A stretch of DNA of 64,000 nt from JAFAZJ01 sp050183765 (lineage in GTDB: Bacteria > Pseudomonadota > Alphaproteobacteria > Reyranellales > Reyranellaceae), in contig JBFXAZ010000016.1 in the NCBI GenBank assembly GCA_050183765.1, forward strand, positions 1 to 64,000, in the 5' to 3' direction. A program made the translations under genes and the position numbers. A model generated the notes under the pieces. It worked only from the letters and a program-made list of their open reading frames with translations. It made no database searches and was not told the DNA's origin. The first letter of the stretch is position 1; every line of letters starts with the position of its first letter. Below are positions 57,617 through 64,000 of the stretch, one piece after another.

Positions 57617-57934
57617 ATGTTGTCCGTCACGGCCGCTGAGCCGTCCTCTTCCGACTACCGTTCCAACAGCGCGCCGCGCGACGTGCATTGCTTCGCCGTC
57701 GCCGCCGATCCTTCGCCCGGCCTGTTGCCGCGCGTGCTTGAGCTGATCGCCAAGCGCGGCCTGGTCCCGCTGCGCGTGCATGCCGCGCTGGAGGGCACGC
57801 CGCGCACGCCCGATGCGGAGGTGCTGACCGTCGACGTCCAGGTCGCGGGCCTCGACGCCGACACCGCCGCGCACGTCGCGCGCTGCCTGACGCAGCTCGT
57901 CGGCGTCTTCGACGTGACGTCCTCGGCGCGATAG
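57617..57934 (+). CDS. stand-alone ACT-domain-like protein
   Basis: The product is 105 residues. The beta-alpha-beta pattern HCFAVAADPSPGLLPRVLELIAKRGLVPLRVHAAL ... VLTVDVQVAGLDADTAAHVARCLTQLVGVFDV resembles the ACT domain of acetolactate synthase small subunits (IlvM/IlvH type). It would sense an amino acid or partner with an enzyme. No ilvB/leu genes adjoin it; the nearest TPP enzymes are at 24 and 41 kb. ATG at 57617 follows GGAG at 9 nt; the earlier start at 57596 lacks a site. Confidence 0.7.
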   Translation: MLSVTAAEPSSSDYRSNSAPRDVHCFAVAADPSPGLLPRVLELIAKRGLVPLRVHAALEGTPRTPDAEVLTVDVQVAGLDADTAAHVARCLTQLVGVFDVTSSAR

Positions 57935-58047
57935 CGGCGACCCCATTCAGGTCCATACCGCCGGCGCGGAGAGTTCCTCGTCGCCCCCGGCGTCGATCCG
58001 GATCGTGCGTGTCGCGCGCGCGTCCGGCGCGCCGTCATGTGATCCCG

Positions 58048-58887
58048 TCAATGACCGCGAACGAACAGCTCGTAGACCGACAGCAGGATCTCGATGGCGA
58101 TCAGGACGATGATGTACCATTCCAGACGAACCGTTCGCTGGTCCTGCACAAGCTCGAGCAGCGTGCGAATGGTGTCGCCGACGAGCGTGAGCTTGCGGTC
58201 CACGGCCTGGCCCCGCTCCAGCAGCTCGTACTCGTCGACGAGCCGCGCGTAGAAGCGCTCAAGCTCGGGCCAATCCCACAGGACGTCGGGCTTGTCCTCG
58301 ACGGCGACGCGGCCGACCATGCGGTGCTGGGTGAGCAGGCTGTCGCCGACCTGCCGCACCAGCTCGCGCATCGGCGGGACGCCCCGGCCCTTGCGCTTGA
58401 TCTCCATGGCGAGTTGATCGATGCGGTCGAGGGCGACGGCGAGCTGGGTCTCGTGGTGCGCCAGAACCAGGCTCTTGGCCAGCACGTTCGCCACGATCTG
58501 CAGCCGCTCGGGCGCCTCGTCCTTGAGGAAGATCGCGCCCGCCTGATCGAGATTGTCGTCGTCGCGCGCATTAACCGTCGCCGAGACCCGATCCGTCTCG
58601 GGCATCTCCAGGGCATCGACGATCCGTGCGCGCAGCACATCGAGCACCGGCGCCTCGTCAGCCAGCGGAACCCCGGCGAAAACCACGACGCCGAAGCGGT
58701 ACGCAAAGGCCACACCGCGCCGACCGACGCGCAAGGCCAGCGGCGACAAGCCGATCGTGTCGGGATGCTCGAGATGCCTCGTGTCGATGCGCAGGCCCAG
58801 CAGCACCGCGCGAAAATCAATCGTCGTAGTGTCGCGTTTCACCTTCACCACCGTGGCACCGATGCGAGGGGCCGAGCAGGATGACAC
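58048..58887 (-). CDS. RMD1/YagE family (DUF155) membrane-anchored protein
   Basis: The product is 279 residues from a GTG at 58887 (a TTG two codons earlier is less well placed relative to GCAGG). The DUF155 domain shows GRRGVAFAYRFGVVVFAGV, AIFLKDEAPERLQIVANVLAKSLVLAHHETQLA and DKPDVLWDWPELERFYARLVDEYELLERGQAVDRKL. One C-terminal membrane helix follows (LEWYIIVLIAIEILLSVYELF). Eukaryotic members (RMD1, RMND1) support mitochondrial translation. The bacterial role is unknown. It converges on the ACT gene. Confidence 0.88.
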   Translation of the reverse strand: MSSCSAPRIGATVVKVKRDTTTIDFRAVLLGLRIDTRHLEHPDTIGLSPLALRVGRRGVAFAYRFGVVVFAGVPLADEAPVLDVLRARIVDALEMPETDRVSATVNARDDDNLDQAGAIFLKDEAPERLQIVANVLAKSLVLAHHETQLAVALDRIDQLAMEIKRKGRGVPPMRELVRQVGDSLLTQHRMVGRVAVEDKPDVLWDWPELERFYARLVDEYELLERGQAVDRKLTLVGDTIRTLLELVQDQRTVRLEWYIIVLIAIEILLSVYELFVRGH

Positions 58888-59037
58888 CGCCAACCTGCGC
58901 TCGCATCGAGCGATTTTCCTCCCAAGCGACTACAATTCAACCAGCTGCGCCATCGCGACAATGCGGCGCGAGGAGACATTGCACTATCCGCGCGCGGGCA
59001 TCGGATCGGGCGGATCGCCATCGCTATCGGGTGGCGC

Positions 59038-59667
59038 TTACCCCGGGAAGTTGCGCTTGAGCACCGCGGCGAGATCGGGCACCGCGTCGGTGCGCAGCGC
59101 GATGGCGTTGAGCTTCGGCGTCTCGGCGAACCATGGGCGACGCGGCGTCCAGCGCGTCATGATCGCGACGTAGAGATCGAGCGCGCTGAAGCGCGCGCCG
59201 AGGAACCACGGCCCGTCGCCCAGCGTGCTCTCGACCTGCCGCCACAGGCGCAGGCGATAGTCGTTGAAGCGCTCGCGCAGCTCCTGCTGCGGCGCCTCGC
59301 CCGAGATCCAACGCGTGGTGTCGTCGGCGACGGTGAAGGTCGGGTAGATGTTGGCCACCAGGAACACCAGCCAGCGCAGGAACGCCGCGCGCTCCGGCGC
59401 GCCGGCCGGCGGCACCAGGGAGCGGTCGGCGGGCGCGTCGTCGGCCAGCAGCAGCGTGATGGCCGCGCTCTCGGTCATCAGCGTGCCGTCGGGCAGCACC
59501 AGGGTCGGCACCTGGGCCAGCGGGTTGACGCGCGCGAGCGCCTCGCGCGCCTCAGCCGACTTGAAGAGGTCGCCGACCTCCTCGAACTCGAAGGGTCGGC
59601 CGTACCACACCAGCTGCGCCTCGATCAGCGCCGAGCCCCAGCCAGTGCGTCCGATCAGGCGGTACAT
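59038..59667 (-). CDS. glutathione S-transferase
   Basis: The product is 209 residues. The thioredoxin-like N-domain reads MYRLIGRTGWGSALIEAQLVWYGRPFEFEEV and NPLAQVPTLVLPDGTLMTESAAITLLLAD (the cis-Pro and glutathione-binding ESxAI site). The helical C-domain ends with SALDLYVAIMTRWTPRRPW. The substrate is unknown. It lies 8 nt after the dehydrogenase gene on the same strand; the long frame to 60135 is inside that gene and was rejected. Confidence 0.92.
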   Translation of the reverse strand: MYRLIGRTGWGSALIEAQLVWYGRPFEFEEVGDLFKSAEAREALARVNPLAQVPTLVLPDGTLMTESAAITLLLADDAPADRSLVPPAGAPERAAFLRWLVFLVANIYPTFTVADDTTRWISGEAPQQELRERFNDYRLRLWRQVESTLGDGPWFLGARFSALDLYVAIMTRWTPRRPWFAETPKLNAIALRTDAVPDLAAVLKRNFPG

Positions 59668-59675
59668 CGTGGGCC

Positions 59676-60545
59676 TCAGTCGTTGTTGAGCAGGTGGATC
59701 AGGCTCGATGTGTCCCAGCGCTTGCCGCCGCGGCGCTGGACATGAGCGTAGAACTGGTCGACCAGCGCGGTGACCGGCAGGCGCGCGCCCTGATTGCGCG
59801 CCTCGTCGAGGCAGATGTTGAGGTCCTTGCGCATCCAGTCGACGGCGAAGCCGTAGTCGAACTTGCCGGCGACCATGGTCTTCCAGCGATTCTCCATCTG
59901 CCAGCTCTGCGCCGCGCCCTTGGAGATCACGCCCATCACCTTCTCGATGTCGAGCCCGGCCTTCATGCCCAGGTGAATCGCCTCGGACAGCCCCTGCACC
60001 AGGCCGGCGATGCAGATCTGGTTCATCATCTTGGTGAGCTGGCCCGAGCCCGAGGGGCCGATCAGGGTGCAGGCCTTGGCGAAGCTGTCGGCCACCGGCT
60101 TGGCCCGGTCGAACGGCTCCTGGTCGCCGCCACACATCACCGCGAGCTGGCCGTTCTCGGCGCCGGCCTGGCCGCCCGACACCGGCGCATCGACGAAATG
60201 GAAACCGAGCTTCTTGGCCTCGGCGTAGAGCTCGCGCGCGACGTTGGCCGAGGCGGTGGTGTTGTCGAAGAAGATCGCGTTCGTCTTCATGCCGGCGAAG
60301 GCGCCGTCCTTGCCCAGCACGACGGAGCGCAGGTCATCGTCGTTGCCGACGCAGCAGAAGACGATGTCGCAGCCTTCCGCCGCCTCGCGCGGCGTCTTCT
60401 TCGCGGTGCCCTTGTGCTTTTGCGTCCACTGTTCGGCCTTGGCGAAGGTGCGGTTGTAGACCGTGACGTCGTGGCCCTTGGCCGCGAGATGGCCCGCCAT
60501 CGGGAAGCCCATCACGCCCAGACCGAGAAATGCGACCCTCGCCAT
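59676..60545 (-). CDS. NAD(P)-dependent beta-hydroxyacid dehydrogenase
   Basis: The product is 289 residues of the 3-hydroxyisobutyrate/tartronate-semialdehyde dehydrogenase family. The NAD site is FLGLGVMGFPMAGHLAAKGHDVTVYNRT; the substrate motif is DAPVSGGQAGAENGQLAVMCGG; the catalytic lysine is in GSGQLTKMMNQI. The exact hydroxyacid is not predictable. It is co-directional with the GST and the lactate-permease-like gene. Confidence 0.93.
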   Translation of the reverse strand: MARVAFLGLGVMGFPMAGHLAAKGHDVTVYNRTFAKAEQWTQKHKGTAKKTPREAAEGCDIVFCCVGNDDDLRSVVLGKDGAFAGMKTNAIFFDNTTASANVARELYAEAKKLGFHFVDAPVSGGQAGAENGQLAVMCGGDQEPFDRAKPVADSFAKACTLIGPSGSGQLTKMMNQICIAGLVQGLSEAIHLGMKAGLDIEKVMGVISKGAAQSWQMENRWKTMVAGKFDYGFAVDWMRKDLNICLDEARNQGARLPVTALVDQFYAHVQRRGGKRWDTSSLIHLLNND

Positions 60546-60582
60546 AGAATCCTCCCTGACTTCGTGCGGGCCGCACCCTAGC

Positions 60583-62052
60583 TCAGCTTTGCAGCAGCAT
60601 CACCAGGATCGTCGCCGCGCCGACGAGCATCGGCGGCAGCGCCAGCGGCCAGGCACGGCGATAGACCGCGCCGTCGCCGCCGGCCAGCGCCAGGATCGCC
60701 GCCCCCATGGACACGCGGATCGGCGACAGCATGGTGAGATTGGTGGTGACGCTGTTCTGCACCGTCGCCACCCAGTCGAGGCTCAGCCGCGTCTCGGCGG
60801 CCAGCGCCATCTGCATCGGCATCAGCATGGCGTTGGACGCCGCACCGCCGCCGGTGAGAAAACCGCCGATCGCGGCGAACAGCGGTGTCGCCAGCGCCGC
60901 CGACGGACCGACCGCCGCGAACAGCGCGTCGGCGATGATCCGAGCCATGCCGCCGCTGACATAGAACGCCGCCATCACCACGAACAGCAGGGTCACAACG
61001 CAGGGCCGCCACGCACCGAGAACAGCCGTGCGCGCGACCGCCGCCAACGGCGCGCGCAGCGCCAGCGCGCTCAGCAGGCCGACGGCGAGCAACCAGAATC
61101 CCGGCGCGTAGAACGGCGGAAACGGCGGCTGGCCGGCAAGCGGCTGCCAGGCCCACAGATCCTTCAACGTCGCCTGCAGCGGCGCGATGGTGCGGGTGAG
61201 CACCAGCGCGACGGTCAGCGCCGCGTAGGGCGCCACGCCCGACGCGGCGCGCCGCAGGGCGGCGCCGTCCGGCCGCTCGTCGCGTAGCCAGCGCAACGCC
61301 GTCAGCACGCCCAAAGGCGCGGCGCCGGCGATCTCGACATCGACGATCAGGTGCGCCGCCCACACCGCGGCGACGATGGCGAGGGTCCAGGCCAGATCGT
61401 CGAGTCGCTGTGCCAACGAGGGCGCCGGGCCGATCCCGCGGAGAAAGAACCAGAACAGCGCGAGATAGCCGAGATGGATCGGCATCTGCAGCAGGCCGCA
61501 GAGCATGCCGAGCGTCGTCGGCGACAGGCCGCTGAGCAGCGCACCGATGGTCGTGCCCGCCGCCAGCGCGCCCCATGGCACCATCGATTGGCTGTAGAGG
61601 CCGAACAGCAGCGCCGGCACACCGCCGATGCCCAGCCGCCTCACCGCCGCCAGGGCGATGATGTAGCCGACACCGAAGCCGGTCACCGCCTCGGCGAAAG
61701 GCCCGAGCATGAAGCAGACGAAGTAGAGGCGACGATGTTCGGGTTCGGCCGGCGCGACAGGCTCGGCCGCGTGCGAAGGCGCGCGCGCGACCACGCAGCG
61801 GTAGAAGAACACGCCGCCGGCGATGATCGAGACCACCTGCCACGACAGCCACGATCCGACCAGGGTCTGCTCGACGACGAAGCCCGCGAACCCCGCACCG
61901 CCACGCAGCGCCAGCGCCGCGGCGACGGTCGCGGCCAGCCCAGCGGCGCCTGCCGCCAGCGCGCCGACGCGGCCGCTGGCGAGCAGGACGATGACGAGAA
62001 CCAGCGGGGCGGCGGCGGTGAGCAGGGTCATGCGAAGGTCGGGCTCAGCCAT
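60583..62052 (-). CDS. L-lactate permease-like transporter
   Basis: The product is 489 residues with about twelve hydrophobic helices. Similarity to the LctP/LldP family is seen in LYFVCFMLGPFAEAVTGFGVGYIIALAAV, PWGALAAGTTIGALLSGL, and ATPLFAAIGGFLTGGGAASNAMLMPMQ. The family imports L-lactate or glycolate by proton symport. It is about 50 residues shorter than E. coli LldP. The start at 62052 (MAEPDLRM) avoids the tRNA gene that the longer frame would cross; MTLL at 62031 is an alternative. Its neighbour dehydrogenase suggests hydroxyacid use. Confidence 0.85.
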   Translation of the reverse strand: MAEPDLRMTLLTAAAPLVLVIVLLASGRVGALAAGAAGLAATVAAALALRGGAGFAGFVVEQTLVGSWLSWQVVSIIAGGVFFYRCVVARAPSHAAEPVAPAEPEHRRLYFVCFMLGPFAEAVTGFGVGYIIALAAVRRLGIGGVPALLFGLYSQSMVPWGALAAGTTIGALLSGLSPTTLGMLCGLLQMPIHLGYLALFWFFLRGIGPAPSLAQRLDDLAWTLAIVAAVWAAHLIVDVEIAGAAPLGVLTALRWLRDERPDGAALRRAASGVAPYAALTVALVLTRTIAPLQATLKDLWAWQPLAGQPPFPPFYAPGFWLLAVGLLSALALRAPLAAVARTAVLGAWRPCVVTLLFVVMAAFYVSGGMARIIADALFAAVGPSAALATPLFAAIGGFLTGGGAASNAMLMPMQMALAAETRLSLDWVATVQNSVTTNLTMLSPIRVSMGAAILALAGGDGAVYRRAWPLALPPMLVGAATILVMLLQS

Positions 62053-62139
62053 GCCGCGCCGGGCGGCCCGGGAGCAAGGAAAAGCTTGTCGCCAGACAAG
62101 CTTGCGGCTACCGGTCGTTTCCCGTACAAGCCGCCCGGC

Positions 62140-62214
62140 GCCCCGATAGCTCAGCGGTAGAGCAACCGCTTCGTAAGCGGTAGGCCGTTGGTTCAAATCC
62201 GACTCGGGGCACCA
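62140..62214 (+). tRNA. tRNA-Thr (anticodon CGU)
   Basis: The 75-nt gene folds as a full cloverleaf. The acceptor stem is GCCCCGA/TCGGGGC with discriminator A and an encoded CCA. The anticodon loop is TTCGTAA, giving anticodon CGU, which reads ACG (Thr). The T arm is GTTGG/CCGAC with loop TTCAAAT. It lies divergent from the lactate-permease-like gene and 35 nt before the glycosyltransferase start. Confidence 0.97.
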
Positions 62215-62249
62215 TTTTCCCCTGCCGGCCGGCGGGCCGGGTCGCGGCT

Positions 62250-63719
62250 GTGGAAGAGGACGTGACGCAACAGCCGCCGATCCATGTCTGCGTGACGAAC
62301 CTGCTTGAGAGCCGTCACCAGAAGAAGACGGGGATCCCGCGCGTCGAGTACGAGATAGCGAAGTTCCTGGCCGCCCGCGGCGCGACGGTCATCGCCTGGC
62401 GCGGCCGGCGGTTCCATCACGTCGATTTCGCCGAGGTGATCGACTCGATCGCGCGCGCGCAGTCGCTCGATCTCGACACGATCTGTGCCGAGCCTCAGCT
62501 CTCCAGGCCGCCCGCCGCGCTTCAGCGGATGCTGGCCGGGATTTGCATCGCGCTGGCGCGGCACGTACCGGTGAACAGCGAGCCCGGCCGCACGATCGTG
62601 CACGCCGCCTTCCGCCGCGTCGCCGCCGTCTGGCCGCACCTGTCGCCCGCGCGGCGCCGCGCGATGGCGCAGCGCCTGCGCCTGACGGACGACTCCGATC
62701 GCCTCGGCCATTTCACCGACGTGCTGGCGCGGATGCGCGGCAGCGAGCTGACCGACAATGCGGCGCGTGGGCCTGTCGAGTTTGCGCGCGGCGGTGTCGT
62801 GCTGCTGCTCGGCATCTGGTGGAACCAGCGGCCGCTCGACGAGATCGCGCGGCTCCGGCGCGAGCGCGGCCTGCGCTTCATCGCCATGGTGCACGACCTG
62901 ATCCCGATCCGGCGACCCGAGTTCTTCACCGACGAGACCGGCCGGCTGCGCTTCAGCCGCTTCATCGACGGCCTGCTGGCGAGCGCCGACGCGCTTTTCG
63001 CCACCTCGGCGCATGTCGCGCACGGCGTCGAGGCCTACGCGCGCGAACGACGGGTGGCGATCCAGCCCGTGGCGCGCGTGCCGCTGTGCTCGGATCTCCG
63101 GCGCAGCGTGATGCCGCAACACACGGCGGCACTGGCGCGGCACGCGCTCGAGCCCGGCCGCTTCGTCGTCTATGTCTCCACCATCAATCCACGCAAGAAT
63201 CACCTCTTCGCCTACCGGCTGTGGCGGCGGCTGGTGGAGGAACTCGGTAATGCCGCGCCGACGCTGGTGTTCGCCGGCCAGCGCGGCTGGCGCTACGAGG
63301 CGCTGCTCGAGACCATGACGGCGGACACGCTGATGTGGAACCGCAAGCTGCGCTTCGTCGAGGGGCCGACCGACGCCGAGGTCGCCTGGCTCTATGCCAA
63401 CTGCGCCTTCAGCATCTTCCCCTCGCTCTACGAGGGCTGGGGCCTGCCGATCCTCGAATCGCTGTCCTTCGGCAAGTACTGCCTGGCCGCCGACAACACG
63501 TCGCTGCCGGAGGCCGGCCAGGGCCTCGTCTTTCACGCCGGCGCCGAGGACGAGGATGCCTGGCTCGCCGAGCTACGCCGCGTTCTCGGCGAGCCCGGCT
63601 ATCTCGAGGCCGCCAACGCCCGCATCCGCGAGCGCTTCATCGCGCGCGACTGGGATGCAGTCGGCGCCGATCTGCTGGCGGTGATCGCCTCGGCGAAGGC
63701 CGCTGGCGAGCCGGCGTAG
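62250..63719 (+). CDS. GT-B fold glycosyltransferase (family 4 type)
   Basis: The product is 489 residues. The donor-binding C-domain carries YVSTINPRKNHLFAYRLWRRLVEEL, LRFVEGPTDAEVAWLYANCAFSIFPSLYEGWGLPILESLSFGK (the ExxxxxxE motif) and DNTSLPEAG. The N-terminal TGIPRVEYEIAKFLAARGA is the acceptor-side loop. It probably builds a surface polysaccharide. No other sugar genes are visible, but the window ends nearby. The frame starts with GTG; another GTG 12 nt later (62262), after a GGAAG site, is equally possible. Confidence 0.88.
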   Translation: MEEDVTQQPPIHVCVTNLLESRHQKKTGIPRVEYEIAKFLAARGATVIAWRGRRFHHVDFAEVIDSIARAQSLDLDTICAEPQLSRPPAALQRMLAGICIALARHVPVNSEPGRTIVHAAFRRVAAVWPHLSPARRRAMAQRLRLTDDSDRLGHFTDVLARMRGSELTDNAARGPVEFARGGVVLLLGIWWNQRPLDEIARLRRERGLRFIAMVHDLIPIRRPEFFTDETGRLRFSRFIDGLLASADALFATSAHVAHGVEAYARERRVAIQPVARVPLCSDLRRSVMPQHTAALARHALEPGRFVVYVSTINPRKNHLFAYRLWRRLVEELGNAAPTLVFAGQRGWRYEALLETMTADTLMWNRKLRFVEGPTDAEVAWLYANCAFSIFPSLYEGWGLPILESLSFGKYCLAADNTSLPEAGQGLVFHAGAEDEDAWLAELRRVLGEPGYLEAANARIRERFIARDWDAVGADLLAVIASAKAAGEPA

Positions 63720-63745
63720 CCGCGGTCGAGAGCGGCGCCGACGTT

Positions 63746-64000
63746 CTACTCTGACGGCTCTGTGGCCGGCGTCTCATCGAGCTCGGCCAACATCCGATCG
63801 GCTTCGCTTTGCAGCCTGTCGAGGCAAGCGATCAGCGTGTCGGCGGTGCCGGGTGGAAGGGCGCCCAGCAGCCGTTTCTGTCGCCGCCGCGCGTTGGCCA
63901 TGATGATGTCGTGCACCTCGCGGCCCTGGCGGGTCAGGCTGACGAGAGTCCGCCGTCCGTCCTCGCGGTCCGATACACGCCGGACGAAGCCACGCCGCTC
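63746..64000 (-). CDS. MarR-type transcriptional regulator, 5' part missing
   Basis: Only the last 84 codons lie in the window; the start is beyond 64000. The visible part begins in the wing: ERRGFVRRVSDREDGRRTLVSLTRQGRE, the diagnostic MarR beta-hairpin and DRDGR-like motif. A dimerisation helix follows (LIACLDRLQSEADRMLAEL). It would repress or activate an unknown target in response to a small ligand. It converges on the glycosyltransferase gene with a 26-nt gap. Confidence 0.85.
   Translation of the reverse strand, partial: ERRGFVRRVSDREDGRRTLVSLTRQGREVHDIIMANARRRQKRLLGALPPGTADTLIACLDRLQSEADRMLAELDETPATEPSE

Overview
The window is a high-GC chromosomal segment, almost fully coding, from an alphaproteobacterium. 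The evidence is the local gene orders (penicillin-binding-protein activator, rsmI, yraN and gshB; heparinase and purH; gpsA and EVE; lnt followed by an Xre regulator), the late cobalamin genes, a Bug/TctC receptor and a 428-residue MetK. A Rhodospirillales or Reyranella-like member is my inference. No rRNA, CRISPR array, prophage or insertion sequence was seen. The only RNA gene found is a tRNA-Thr(CGU).

Layout. 0.1-6.0 kb: a YggS-type PLP protein coupled to a TPR protein, an Smr protein, the alkylation-response protein Ada, and a HIT protein. 6.3-11.4 kb: a LysE exporter, an LpoA-like lipoprotein divergent from rsmI, then yraN, a SirB1 protein and gshB. 11.5-14.8 kb: ankyrin, cupin and SYLF proteins and a DMT permease. 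14.8-17.9 kb: the nucleotide-loop branch of cobalamin synthesis (cobU, a CobC-like phosphatase, cobS and a divergent cobT). 18.1-23.1 kb: two tandem paralogous RTX calcium-binding proteins, each with its own putative promoter, followed by a convergent DUF2272 lipoprotein. 24.0-32.3 kb: a TPP enzyme, a CorC-type CBS protein, a CbpA/CbpM-like pair, metK, a DMT permease, and a LysR regulator divergent from an unknown gene. 32.3-41.4 kb: the TPR-EVE-gpsA operon, heparinase, hydrolase, TctC, purH, CapA and a DUF6134-like protein.

41.5-52.1 kb is the most notable block. A one-directional cluster on the minus strand encodes a complete peptide/nickel-type ABC importer (two ATPases, a family 5 binding protein and two permeases). 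A Rieske dioxygenase large subunit, its small subunit and a PdxA-family decarboxylating dehydrogenase follow. The order and the residues resemble the terephthalate dioxygenase genes tphA2-A3-B. Converging on it from the plus strand are a TPP enzyme and a VOC protein. This looks like an uptake and oxidation unit for an aromatic carboxylate. No reductase gene is present in the window.

52.3-64 kb: trmB, a 49-residue membrane protein, lnt, an Xre regulator with a long structured leader, an NTF2 protein, a creatininase-family amidohydrolase, two micro-ORFs, a lone ACT-domain protein, an RMD1/DUF155 membrane protein, a GST, a beta-hydroxyacid dehydrogenase, a lactate-permease-like protein, tRNA-Thr, a glycosyltransferase and a truncated MarR gene at the right edge.

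Non-coding DNA is sparse. It carries several large inverted repeats of REP type (9095-9162, 44517-44617, 48353-48462), two convincing intrinsic terminators (20606-20644, 25605-25636) and a few operator-like dyads. Family assignments come from reading the translations by eye and from memory of family members. No database search was run.
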